Shown piece after piece: positions 30,070 to 37,690 of a stretch of DNA of 64,000 nucleotides (its first letter is position 1; every line of letters starts with the position of its first letter). The stretch covers positions 2,852,001 through 2,916,000 of the forward strand of contig NZ_CP121451.1 in NCBI RefSeq assembly GCF_029689945.1. Reading direction: 5' to 3'. The notes beneath the pieces were generated by a model. That model made no database searches and had not been told where the DNA came from. It saw only the letters and a list, made by a program, of their open reading frames with translations. A program made the translations under genes and the position numbers. The stretch comes from Paenibacillus amylolyticus. GTDB taxonomy: Bacteria; Bacillota; Bacilli; Paenibacillales; Paenibacillaceae.

Positions 30070-30936
30070 AATGATGATGTTTTTGATATGAACTGCGGTG
30101 CCGCCAACCTGAATCTGAGTAATTTCATTGAAGCTGTCTAACGTTAGTCTGGCTCGGATCTCGGAGGGACGGTTCATGGTGTACCCCTGTCTGATCGTGT
30201 ACGTGTGATGGTGAGGAGCTGTAAGCTGGTTGTAATGGTATAAATAACAGAGCATGGCACCATTGGATGTGCCTGTCGCGCTCTCTTCCGGTATATCATA
30301 TAGCGGTGCAAAATTACGGCATTCTGCCAGCACGTCCATACCATCCGATTCGAGGGTAAACACGTGATAACCAATGGCATGATGAGCCTTGCTTATTTCC
30401 GTGATACGCTGGAGGTCAGGGTCGATTTTGGTCAGAATATCAACATCTTTAACGACTATCATGATATCGGGCAGCCCGGTAGACACAATCTGTACAGGAA
30501 GTTCGGCATGCAAATCCTCCGTAGAGATACGTAACGAATCGGCAATCTGTTGTCGATCCACGATCTCCCCAAACTCCGGCAACGTCTGAGACAGATAGAC
30601 TTCTCCATTGACTTCGATAACGACTTTAAGAATCCCGGCCAGTGTCTCCAGTGTATATGTACCAACATCAACGAGATGTTGTGTCTTCATTAGATAAAAT
30701 AAAGCAATCGTGGCATGCCCACAAAGATCAACTTCATCACTTGGAGTGAAGAAACGCACTTTGAAATCAGCCTGATCCGATGGCATAACAAACGCAGTCT
30801 CTGAAAATCCGACTTGTCTGGCAACCTCCTGCATCTGGGATTCAGACAAATGCGCTGCTTGTAAAACAACACCTGCGGGATTTCCGCCAAGAGCCTTGTC
30901 CGAAAATGCATGTAATGTATGTACTTCAACTTCCAT
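30058..30936 (-). CDS. PhzF-family isomerase/epimerase
   Basis: A 292-residue protein of the PhzF / diaminopimelate-epimerase-like fold: VHTLHAFSDKALGGNPAGVV at the start with the GNPAGV loop, GFSETAFV with the catalytic Glu, FFTPSDEVDLCGHATIA, and the later FAPLYDIPEESATGTSNGAM. The fold is a duplicated two-domain barrel. No other phenazine genes are nearby, so this is one of the widespread PhzF-like proteins of unknown substrate. ATG at 30936 follows GCGAGGTAACGAT; an upstream in-frame start at 30990 is not supported. Confidence 0.85.
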   Translation of the reverse strand: MEVEVHTLHAFSDKALGGNPAGVVLQAAHLSESQMQEVARQVGFSETAFVMPSDQADFKVRFFTPSDEVDLCGHATIALFYLMKTQHLVDVGTYTLETLAGILKVVIEVNGEVYLSQTLPEFGEIVDRQQIADSLRISTEDLHAELPVQIVSTGLPDIMIVVKDVDILTKIDPDLQRITEISKAHHAIGYHVFTLESDGMDVLAECRNFAPLYDIPEESATGTSNGAMLCYLYHYNQLTAPHHHTYTIRQGYTMNRPSEIRARLTLDSFNEITQIQVGGTAVHIKNIIIHLP

Positions 30937-31145
30937 ATCGTTACCTCGCTTGTTCAAGTATTGGATTGGGTATTGGATTAAGGCTAACATAATCGATAAT
31001 CGACATTATATCACGATTGTTGAACGGTATAGTGAATCCCTTGAGTGCTGTGATTTTTGAATGAATAGGTCAAGTGAGCACTGGGAAAGGGTAATGAAGG
31101 GAGAGAGAGCATAACGATAATGCAATGGAAAGGCAGGGATCTCTA

Positions 31146-32070
31146 ATGAAAGCAATTGTAATTGAGAAATTTGGTGGACCGGAACAATTGAAGGAACAAG
31201 AAGTAGCCAAGCCGACATGTGGAGTCAATCAGGTGCTGATCCGAACGCATGCTACGTCGGTCAATCCGGTGGATTTCAAAATCAGACAAGGTGATATGAA
31301 AGAAGCAGCGGAGAATTTCCCGTTGATTCTGGGCGGCGATGTTGCGGGACTGTGGCTGAAGCAGGCTCGAATGTCACGCGGTTCAGAGAAGGTGACCGGG
31401 TATTTGCGCGTCCACGTCAATTCGGAACCTATGCAGAATACGTTGCCGTAGATGCAGATATTATTGCCCGTATACCGGAGAACTTGAGCTTCGAGGAAGC
31501 AGCAGCGATTCCGCTGGCTGCGATGACCGCCTGGCAAGCCCTTGTGGATCATGGGCGTTTAGCCAAAGGGCAAAAGGTACTCATTCATGCTGGTGCAGGT
31601 GGTGTGGGAACGTATGCAATACAGATTGCCAAGTCCCTCGGCGCTGAAGTGGCTTCTACGGCCAGTGATTCAAACGAAGCGTTGCTTCGCTCGTTGGGTG
31701 TGGATCATTTTATCAACTATAAAAAGAAGATTTCTCGGAGATTCTCTCCGGTTATGATGTTGTACTGGACACCATGGGTGGTGATATTCAACGCGACAGC
31801 TTCAAGGTGTTGAAGTCCGGCGGGCATCTGGTATCTTTGGTGGAACAACCGGATGAGAAGCTTGCCAAGGAAGCCGGAGTAACGGCCAATGTGTTCATGA
31901 TGGAGCCCAAAGTGGATCAACTGGATCAGTTGGCTGAACTGGCTGCAGAAGGCAAGCTCAAATCGGTTATTGATGGAACCTACCCGTTAACCCAGCAGGG
32001 ATTAAGGGAAGCACACGAGAAAAGTGAATCCCATCATACACGCGGGAAACTCGTTATTCAGGTGCAATAG
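31146..32070 (+). CDS. Zinc-independent NADP oxidoreductase (quinone reductase type), two frameshifts
   Basis: Three collinear frames join into about 308 residues. Part 1: MKAIVIEKFGGPEQL to ILGGDVAG; part 2: VAEAGSNVTRF to the Rossmann segment LIHAGAGGVGTYAIQIAKSLGA; part 3: DVVLDTMGGD to the C-terminus HTRGKLVIQVQ. Breaks are at about 31349-31351 (GGACTG) and at the A5 run 31721-31725. No zinc-ligand cysteines are visible, so it belongs to the quinone oxidoreductase/zeta-crystallin group of the MDR superfamily. It ends 17 bases inside the convergent DJ-1 gene. Confidence 0.82.
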
Positions 32071-32692
32071 AGTTCATTAACTCGTAGAAGTATGTGGCCT
32101 CTTGAGTCTGATACAGATTGTACCAGGCCTGTAATGTTTCTGGTGCACAGACATCAAGCAACTTCAGTACATGCATTGTAAATTCTAACGGAGCTATTCC
32201 AGAGGCAGTGACCACATGTCCATCGGTTACTGCTGGCTCTGTTTGATAATAGGACTCTCCGGTATAATCCGGGCATATCATCTTCAGGTATTCTGCATCA
32301 TTGCTAGTATGCTGTCTGGAGTCCAGTAATCCCGTCTTTGCAAGTCCAATAGTGGCACCACATATGGCCGCAATAACCGTACCTTTTTCCATGGCGTCAG
32401 TAACTTTTTTCAATAGAGGATCGTGGGTGTTGTCCATCCAGGTGTTTCCTCCCGGAAGAATGATGACATCTGTTGCGTTCAGTGTACATTCATCAATAGA
32501 AAGTTGAGGAAGGATATGCAATCCGCCCATGGTAGTCACTGGATGTTGATCTACAGCTACGGTCACGACCCGTAATGGCGCAATATCTTTCTTGAAATAT
32601 CTTCCCGAGTTCAGTTCAGCCGTTAAATACCCTACCTCCCAGTCTGACATCGTATCAAATACATATAGATATACGTTCTTCGATTGCATCAT
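32054..32692 (-). CDS. DJ-1/PfpI-family protein
   Basis: A 212-residue class-1-amidotransferase-like protein: NVYLYVFDTMSDWEVGYLTAEL at the start, VIILPGGNTWMD, and the nucleophile elbow IAAICGATIGLAKTG with the conserved Cys. The C-terminal part ASGIAPLEFTMHVLKLLDV is typical of the group. Members act as glyoxalases, deglycases or transcriptional cofactors; which applies is unknown. AAGGAGTG precedes the ATG at 32692. Its 3' end overlaps the oppositely oriented oxidoreductase gene by 17 bases. Confidence 0.83.
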   Translation of the reverse strand: MMQSKNVYLYVFDTMSDWEVGYLTAELNSGRYFKKDIAPLRVVTVAVDQHPVTTMGGLHILPQLSIDECTLNATDVIILPGGNTWMDNTHDPLLKKVTDAMEKGTVIAAICGATIGLAKTGLLDSRQHTSNDAEYLKMICPDYTGESYYQTEPAVTDGHVVTASGIAPLEFTMHVLKLLDVCAPETLQAWYNLYQTQEATYFYELMNSIAPE

Positions 32693-32739
32693 ACACACTC
32701 CTTCTGTTATTCAGGATTCAATGGATTACTCTCGTATTA

Positions 32740-32776
32740 TAAAAAAACTTCACTGACATCTACGGTCAGTGAAGTT
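32740..32776 (-). terminator. Terminator of the WYL regulator
   Basis: AACTTCACTGAC (32747-32758) and GTCAGTGAAGTT (32765-32776) form a perfect 12-base stem; on the minus strand a T7 run follows. Confidence 0.88.
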
Positions 32777-32777
32777 A

Positions 32778-33740
32778 TTAAACTTGATAATGGTCAATGA
32801 GGTCATATAGAGCTTCAATTAGTTTGTGCTTCAAACTGACGGGTTCCAGGACTTGAACAGATCGGCCATAAGGCAAAAGTAGGCTCGGGACGTACTTATG
32901 CATCTTTTCCTTATCTATTAGAAATACAGCACGCTCAGGAGTCCGTTCCTGAAGATGTTGTCGCATATACCAATGCCGGCATAGGCCATCCAGGGTGCTT
33001 GACTTACCATTAAGTACGAGAGGAATAAAGGTTTGCGGATCATCTGCTTCTGGAAGCAGGCTATTTCTGAAAAATGTACTTGCCGAAAAAAGTGCCGGGC
33101 GCTTAAACGTTAATTCTGTTTGGTTCACATGATGGATGCGATCCACTCTAAAACTGCGAATCTCGTTCCGAAACTGACAAAAAGCTATAACATACCAGTT
33201 CTGATTCCAATAGATCATGCCATAGGGGTCCACGGTTCTGCGCTTGGACTGCGCTTCATGATTGGTTTGGTAATCCATCTCAACTGAAGATTCGTTAAGT
33301 ATGCCTTGCTCCAAGGTTCTCAATATGGGCTCGATCGTTGGTTCTCCAGGGGAACCTATAACTTGAACGCCTTCGAACTGTTGCTTGAGCAGGTTCTCCT
33401 GTTCTGGATTGGAATGCATCCGAAGCTTTGAAGTTGCGCTATTTAAGGACTCTTCTAAAAAATACCCAGCTTCTTTTGCGAAGACAGCGGCATGAAGTAG
33501 TGTCGTTTTCTCCTCCACATCCAGAAGAAGGGGACTCTTAATAAATTGATTTAACAGCGTATACCCGCCATGATGACCCGTGTCAGAGATGATGGGTACA
33601 CCACTCGCACAAAGTGTATCAATATAACGGTAAACCGTTCGTATATTGATTTCTAATTTTTCGGATAGTTCCTGTGCCGTAATTTTTCTGCCTGAATGCA
33701 GCATCCATAGAATGGCCAACATATTATCCAGTTTAGACAT
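32778..33740 (-). CDS. WYL-domain transcriptional regulator (YafY/DeoR-type)
   Basis: About 320 residues: an N-terminal HTH_11 winged helix (KITAQELSEKLEINIRTVYR), then a WYL domain with MDYQTNHEAQSKRRTVDPYG and IYWNQNWYVIAFCQFRNEIR, and a C-terminal WCX extension. Such regulators sense nucleic acids or small ligands. ATG at 33740 follows GGGGTG. It is divergent from the cyclase gene over about 95 bases, which makes that gene the most likely target. Confidence 0.87.
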   Translation of the reverse strand: MSKLDNMLAILWMLHSGRKITAQELSEKLEINIRTVYRYIDTLCASGVPIISDTGHHGGYTLLNQFIKSPLLLDVEEKTTLLHAAVFAKEAGYFLEESLNSATSKLRMHSNPEQENLLKQQFEGVQVIGSPGEPTIEPILRTLEQGILNESSVEMDYQTNHEAQSKRRTVDPYGMIYWNQNWYVIAFCQFRNEIRSFRVDRIHHVNQTELTFKRPALFSASTFFRNSLLPEADDPQTFIPLVLNGKSSTLDGLCRHWYMRQHLQERTPERAVFLIDKEKMHKYVPSLLLPYGRSVQVLEPVSLKHKLIEALYDLIDHYQV

Positions 33741-33835
33741 GAGTTTCACCCCAAAGATTACTTTATTATTTATTTGGTGGCGGAATAAGATATAATAGGA
33801 GAAATTTATTCCAATCTGTGCATGAGGTGATATGA

Positions 33836-34573
33836 ATGTCCAACGAACTCATTCAAGCCATTCATTTATTGAAAGAAAAGAAGTGGGTGGATCTGACCCA
33901 TACATTTGGACCGGATTCTCCACATTTTTCAGCTTTTGAAGAAGCCCAATTTGATACGTTGTTTAATCACGATCAAGGTTTCTTTGCCCAGAGCTTCAAG
34001 TTCCCCGGTCAGTATGGTACACATCTTGATGCGCCGATTCACTTTGTTCGGAATACCCGGTATCTGGATGAACTAGGTTTGAAGGAGCTGGTGCTCCCGC
34101 TTGTCGTTATTGACCAGTCAGCCGAAGTAGAGAACAATCCGGATTTCACACTGGACGTGGAGCATATTCTTGCATTTGAAAGAGAACATGGTGTGATTGA
34201 AGCGGGCAGCTTCGTGGCCTTGCGTACGGATTGGAGCAAACGTTGGCCGAGCCATGAAGCATTTGATAACAAAGATGATGAGGGCAACAGTCATGCACCC
34301 GGCTGGTCGGTTAGTGCACTTATGTTCTTATTTGAGGAACGAAAAATAAAGGCTATTGGGCACGAAACCTTTGACACGGATTCAGCCGTAGATTATCAGA
34401 AGAATGGGGCACTCTTGGCAGAATATTATGTACTTGCTCAGGATACATATCAGGTCGAGCTGTTAACGAATCTGGATCAGGTACCGGCTAAAGGCGCGGT
34501 GATCTTCAACATTGTACCGAAGGCGGAGAAAGCTTCCGGCTTTCCCGTTCGATCCTTTGCCATTCTGCCGTGA
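33836..34573 (+). CDS. Cyclase-family metal-dependent hydrolase (arylformamidase-like)
   Basis: A 245-residue protein with the family metal motif HXGTHXDXPXH as YGTHLDAPIHF near residue 62, plus WVDLTHTFGPDSPHF at the start and IGHETFDTDSAVDY later. The fold includes kynurenine formamidases and isatin hydrolases; no tryptophan-degradation genes are nearby, so the substrate is open. GAGGTGAT precedes the ATG at 33836. A -10-like TATAAT lies at 33791-33796, within the divergent region shared with the WYL regulator. Confidence 0.82.
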   Translation: MSNELIQAIHLLKEKKWVDLTHTFGPDSPHFSAFEEAQFDTLFNHDQGFFAQSFKFPGQYGTHLDAPIHFVRNTRYLDELGLKELVLPLVVIDQSAEVENNPDFTLDVEHILAFEREHGVIEAGSFVALRTDWSKRWPSHEAFDNKDDEGNSHAPGWSVSALMFLFEERKIKAIGHETFDTDSAVDYQKNGALLAEYYVLAQDTYQVELLTNLDQVPAKGAVIFNIVPKAEKASGFPVRSFAILP

Positions 34574-34623
34574 ATACGTTGGGAACTAACGAAGTCTAAA
34601 TAATTCGAATATGTAAATAGCAA

Positions 34624-34649
34624 GGGAGGCGTATTCCGCCTCCTTTTTA
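34624..34649 (+). terminator. Terminator after the cyclase gene
   Basis: GGAGGCG and CGCCTCC pair around TATTC, followed by TTTTTA. Confidence 0.85.
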
Positions 34650-34654
34650 TGTGG

Positions 34655-34855
34655 TTACTTTTGACCCGAGTGTGGATCTTGATTAAATCTTTGAGAGATT
34701 TTTTTCTCTGTTTTCTTACGCCGTATCCAGCGTTTGAGTACACCTTCTTCTTTACGTTCTTGCAGTGTCTCCTTCAAACCTTGAATCATAAATTCCGATC
34801 TTCGTCTGTCATCCCGACTAATCTCGCGTAATTCCTTAATAAATTTGTCGTCCAT
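34655..34855 (-). CDS. Small basic protein, RHH-like helices, 66 aa
   Basis: ATG at 34855 follows CGAGAGGCAG. The 66-residue product has an acidic helix (MDDKFIKELREISRDD), a basic turn (RRRSEF) and a second helix (MIQGLKETLQERKEE), then a very basic tail (RRKKTEKK). The helix-RRRS-helix layout resembles the helical half of ribbon-helix-helix proteins, but the usual beta-strand is missing. A consensus promoter with a palindrome lies directly upstream. Possibly a small DNA-binding or antitoxin-like protein; no family match claimed. Confidence 0.5.
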   Translation of the reverse strand: MDDKFIKELREISRDDRRRSEFMIQGLKETLQERKEEGVLKRWIRRKKTEKKISQRFNQDPHSGQK

Positions 34856-34885
34856 ATCTGCCTCTCGCTCATTCAGGATAATTCC

Positions 34886-34914
34886 ATTATACCGAACGTA
34901 CGTTCTTTTATCAA
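34886..34914 (-). promoter_or_regulatory. Consensus promoter with palindromic operator in the spacer
   Basis: On the minus strand TTGATA (34914-34909) and TATAAT (34891-34886) are 17 bases apart. The spacer contains the perfect palindrome GAACGTACGTTC (34894-34905), the kind of site bound by TetR-type repressors. No TetR gene lies nearby, so the regulator is elsewhere or is the small protein itself. Confidence 0.75.
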
Positions 34915-35036
34915 GTTTTACCATTATGAATGATTTTCGAGACCAATATAGTGAAAAGAAGCACAGGAACAATGTACGACATGTGTGAGAATGGTACTAG
35001 AGGGTTTGCTAAACGAGAGGGCGGAAGGAGCAATTC

Positions 35037-35492
35037 ATGATGAAGCAAAGTGAAGGCAGATCGTGGTTACTCATTTTGATGCATGCATTTCTGGGGATTG
35101 GCGCGATCGTTGGAGGAAGCATATTAATCATCGACCCGACTGGAAGTATGGTAAAATTGCCAGAATCTTTGTTGCAGAATTCACCGTTTTCCAGTTTTAT
35201 GTTGCCGGGAATCCTTCTATTGCTTGTTCTTGGTGTAATGCCTGCCATGATTGCCATTGCGCTCATCTGGCACACTCAATGGAAGCTGGGTGAGAGACTT
35301 AATCTCTATCCTGACCGCTACTGGGCTTGGACTTTTTCCTTATATACGGGCTTTGCTCTCATCATCTGGATTATGGCGCAGGTGTACTGGATTCAGGATG
35401 TCTCTATCATTCACTTGGTCTACTTTGCATGGGGTGTGGGAATTCAAGTGGTGACCTTATTGCCTGCTGTACAGCGATTATATTCGAAATAA
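35037..35492 (+). CDS. Four-helix membrane protein of unknown function
   Basis: 151 residues with four hydrophobic segments (about 10-30, 52-77, 96-118 and 124-145) and conserved-looking polar joints, for example IIDPTGSMVKLP after the first helix and WHTQWKLGERLNLYPDRYWAW between the second and third. ATG at 35037 follows GGAAGGAG by six bases. No signal peptide cleavage site is evident. I do not recognise the family. It is a single gene with its own terminator. Confidence 0.6.
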   Translation: MMKQSEGRSWLLILMHAFLGIGAIVGGSILIIDPTGSMVKLPESLLQNSPFSSFMLPGILLLLVLGVMPAMIAIALIWHTQWKLGERLNLYPDRYWAWTFSLYTGFALIIWIMAQVYWIQDVSIIHLVYFAWGVGIQVVTLLPAVQRLYSK

Positions 35493-35513
35493 ACTGCTTT
35501 CATGTTGAACAAA

Positions 35514-35558
35514 CGGCTGTCGAAAGAATCGTTGAATGATTCTTTTGGCAGCTTTTTA
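35514..35558 (+). terminator. Terminator after the membrane protein gene
   Basis: GCTG plus GAAAGAATC pair with GATTCTTT plus CAGC, followed by TTTTTATT. Confidence 0.8.
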
Positions 35559-35599
35559 TTATGGACATTAAGAGGATAGGTGTTGTTTTAATAATAATG

Positions 35600-35628
35600 T
35601 TGACAAAGAAGTAGTATCCTCGCATACT
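35600..35628 (+). promoter_or_regulatory. Promoter of the 38-residue membrane peptide gene
   Basis: TTGACA (35600-35605) and CATACT (35623-35628) are 17 bases apart, about 100 bases upstream of the small gene. Confidence 0.6.
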
Positions 35629-35732
35629 TACGTAATATACTTTATAAAGTTTATTTATTAATAAAAGAAAGAAGCACATGTGATGAATATCGCAAAATCA
35701 TAAATCTGCAGGAAACAGGGAGGTGTCCATGA

Positions 35733-35849
35733 ATGGCATACGTTATTATGGCGATTATAATTTGGGCTGGTACCTATGCAAGTATGGTCTTGTCAAAACA
35801 GCCGATTGAAGTAAAACCCGTGAAGTCGATGGATGATTTGTTTGAGTGA
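35733..35849 (+). CDS. Small membrane peptide, 38 aa
   Basis: ATG at 35733 follows GGGAGGTG by about nine bases. The peptide has one membrane segment at its N-terminus (AYVIMAIIIWAGTYASMVL) and a charged tail ending VKSMDDLFE. Promoter, ribosome-binding site and composition together support a real gene, too short for usual gene callers. Function unknown. A competing ATG at 35729 gives a 26-codon frame of unremarkable composition. Confidence 0.5.
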   Translation: MAYVIMAIIIWAGTYASMVLSKQPIEVKPVKSMDDLFE

Positions 35850-35962
35850 ACAGAGTAGCTTTGGCGATATCGATTAGTGGTGAGCACGAAGGAACTGTGG
35901 GTTCGAGTAAGGTATTGCGTTGTGCTATGATATGGAGTGAAATGACATCCATACCATTGCTT

Positions 35963-35978
35963 TGGTTCCATTGAACCA
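35963..35978 (+). promoter_or_regulatory. Dyad before the ROK-like regulator
   Basis: TGGTTC-N4-GAACCA is a perfect six-base inverted repeat, 20 bases before the start codon and after a TATGAT box at 35926. It could be an operator for autoregulation. Confidence 0.4.
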
Positions 35979-35997
35979 GAGTAGAAACGAGAGGGTT

Positions 35998-36999
35998 ATG
36001 AAAAAAGCCAATGCTACAATGATGAAATACATCAATTTGAACAATGTGCGTGAAGTCATGCAGCAGATTGAGACGGCGACCAAACCGCAATTAGCCTCAT
36101 TAACCAATCTTAGTGTTGTTACTATTAATGCGCTGATCCAGGAGTTATGTGATGGCGGAGAATTGTTCCAGGATAAAGTGGTTCCCTCTAACGGCGGTCG
36201 TCCTGCTCAGGCATATCGATATAATTATAACTTCAAGCTTGCTTTGGTCCTTTACATCAAAGAGATGAAAGGCCAGGAGTTAATTTCGGCAACGGTCATG
36301 AATCTGGAGAATGAGGTTGTGTTGAAAGAAGAGAGCATCTTGCCTGCTTTCGATAAACAGCATGTGCTGCAACTTATCGCACGTTTCGTTGCGGAGTATC
36401 CTTCCATTGATATGATCGGCATCGGTATTCCGGGACAAGCCGTCGATGGGGACATTACGGTGAGCAGTCATGAAGAGCTGATCCATTCACATCTGATACG
36501 GGAGATCGAGAGCGAATTCCGACTGAACGTTCTTGTGGAGAATGATGTGAATGCAGCGATTAGCGGGTACTGTACACAGCATGCAGATATGAAGGAACAG
36601 AGTGTAGCAGGCATTTATTTTCCCAACCGATATCCGCCGGGGATGGGCATGATGTTGAATGGACAGATGATCCGCGGGAAAAACGGCATGTTTGGTGAGA
36701 TTAAGTATCTTCCTTATTCACCAGATTGGAAATGTGACATAAGCAAAGATGAATTTGTCGTGCAGGTATGTCATATTCTGCAAACGATCAATGCTGTCGT
36801 TGCCCCGCACCAGATTGTCATTTATCAGGAACGTGTGGATAGAGAAGAGCTGGATTTAGCCTGGAAACAGTATGGGGAGCAGCATCCCATGCCGTCATTG
36901 CCCGAGATCGTACATCAGGACTCGTTCCAACATGATTTTGATGCTGGGTTAAGGGGAATGGTTCTTCAGGCATTGAAAAGGAGGATTCATGATGCGTGA
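35998..36999 (+). CDS. ROK-family-like transcriptional regulator
   Basis: A 333-residue protein. An N-terminal winged helix (QLASLTNLSVVTINALIQEL) leads into an actin-like fold typical of ROK repressors: SNGGRPAQAYRYNYNFKLAL, DMIGIGIPGQAVDGDI and VLVENDVNAAISGYC. The glucokinase-type zinc motif CXCGXXGC is not present, so it probably binds a ligand without kinase activity. ATG at 35998 with GAGAGGG upstream. Its end overlaps the acetyltransferase start by 11 bases, so the two are coupled. Confidence 0.78.
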   Translation: MKKANATMMKYINLNNVREVMQQIETATKPQLASLTNLSVVTINALIQELCDGGELFQDKVVPSNGGRPAQAYRYNYNFKLALVLYIKEMKGQELISATVMNLENEVVLKEESILPAFDKQHVLQLIARFVAEYPSIDMIGIGIPGQAVDGDITVSSHEELIHSHLIREIESEFRLNVLVENDVNAAISGYCTQHADMKEQSVAGIYFPNRYPPGMGMMLNGQMIRGKNGMFGEIKYLPYSPDWKCDISKDEFVVQVCHILQTINAVVAPHQIVIYQERVDREELDLAWKQYGEQHPMPSLPEIVHQDSFQHDFDAGLRGMVLQALKRRIHDA

Positions 37000-37632
37000 A
37001 GAAGAGAGAATCATGAAGGGCATCTTGTTTAGTCCAAGTGATCCGGAATTAAAGACCATCAAAAGGCGGGCCCATAATCTCAGTCAGCGTTACAGTCAGA
37101 CCTTCGAAGAACAGACGGAGGAAAGGAAGGAGATATTGCAACAGCTACTGGGGCAGATCGGTGAAGGTGGATTTATGCAAGGCCCCATCTTCTTTCATTA
37201 TGGTGTGCATACCCGGATAGGCGATCACTTCTTCGGTAATTACAATCTGACGATACAAGATGATGCACAAGTGACGATCGGGACTATACCAGTTTTGGTC
37301 CCAACGTTACGATTGTTACCCCCATTCACCCCATGATTGCCAGCGAGCGGAGACAGATGGTGGATCAGAAAGGTGAAGCAAAGTCGCTGTGTTATGCCAA
37401 ACCGGTCACGATTGGTAACGATGTATGGATCTCGGCGAACGTCACCGTGTGCGGGGGAGTTACAATTGGGGATGGTTGTGTGATTGGAGCAGGCAGTGTC
37501 GTGACTCGTGATATTCCACCACATTCCTTTGCCGCAGGCGTGCCGTGTAAGGTGATTCGCAAAATTACTGAAGCAGACAGTATGCTCAATTACCCCGATA
37601 TTTTGGCAGATTGCCGCGTGCTGGAAAAATAA
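36989..37632 (+). CDS. Maltose/galactoside O-acetyltransferase, one frameshift
   Basis: About 214 residues after repairing the GGG run 37279-37281; one extra G gives VTIGDYTSFGPNVTIVTPIH. Family features: the N-terminal helix pair (LKTIKRRAHNLSQRYSQT), FFHYGVHTRIGDHFFGNYN, catalytic His in TPIHPM, and left-handed beta-helix hexapeptides (VTIGNDVWISANVTVCGGVTIGDG split over positions 37408-37470) ending AAGVPCKVIRKI. It acetylates a sugar hydroxyl with acetyl-CoA. AAGGAGG precedes ATGATG at 36989, and the gene is coupled to the ROK-like regulator. Confidence 0.83.
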
Positions 37633-37681
37633 AAAAGGCTGTCACCAGGATCGATTGAGATGATCCAGTGACAGCTTTTTT
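37631..37681. terminator. Bidirectional terminator between acetyltransferase and SBP genes
   Basis: AAAAAAGGCTGTCAC pairs with GTGACAGCTTTTTT, with GGATC/GATCC inside, between convergent genes. Confidence 0.88.
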
Positions 37682-37690
37682 ACTAACCGT

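Noticed and set aside
34856..34972. N-terminal extension of the 66-residue protein up to 34972
   Set aside because: The extension runs through the consensus promoter and palindrome, so the short start at 34855 is preferred.
35729..35809. Alternative 26-codon frame starting at 35729
   Set aside because: It competes with the 38-codon membrane peptide, whose start is better spaced from GGGAGGTG and whose composition is more protein-like.
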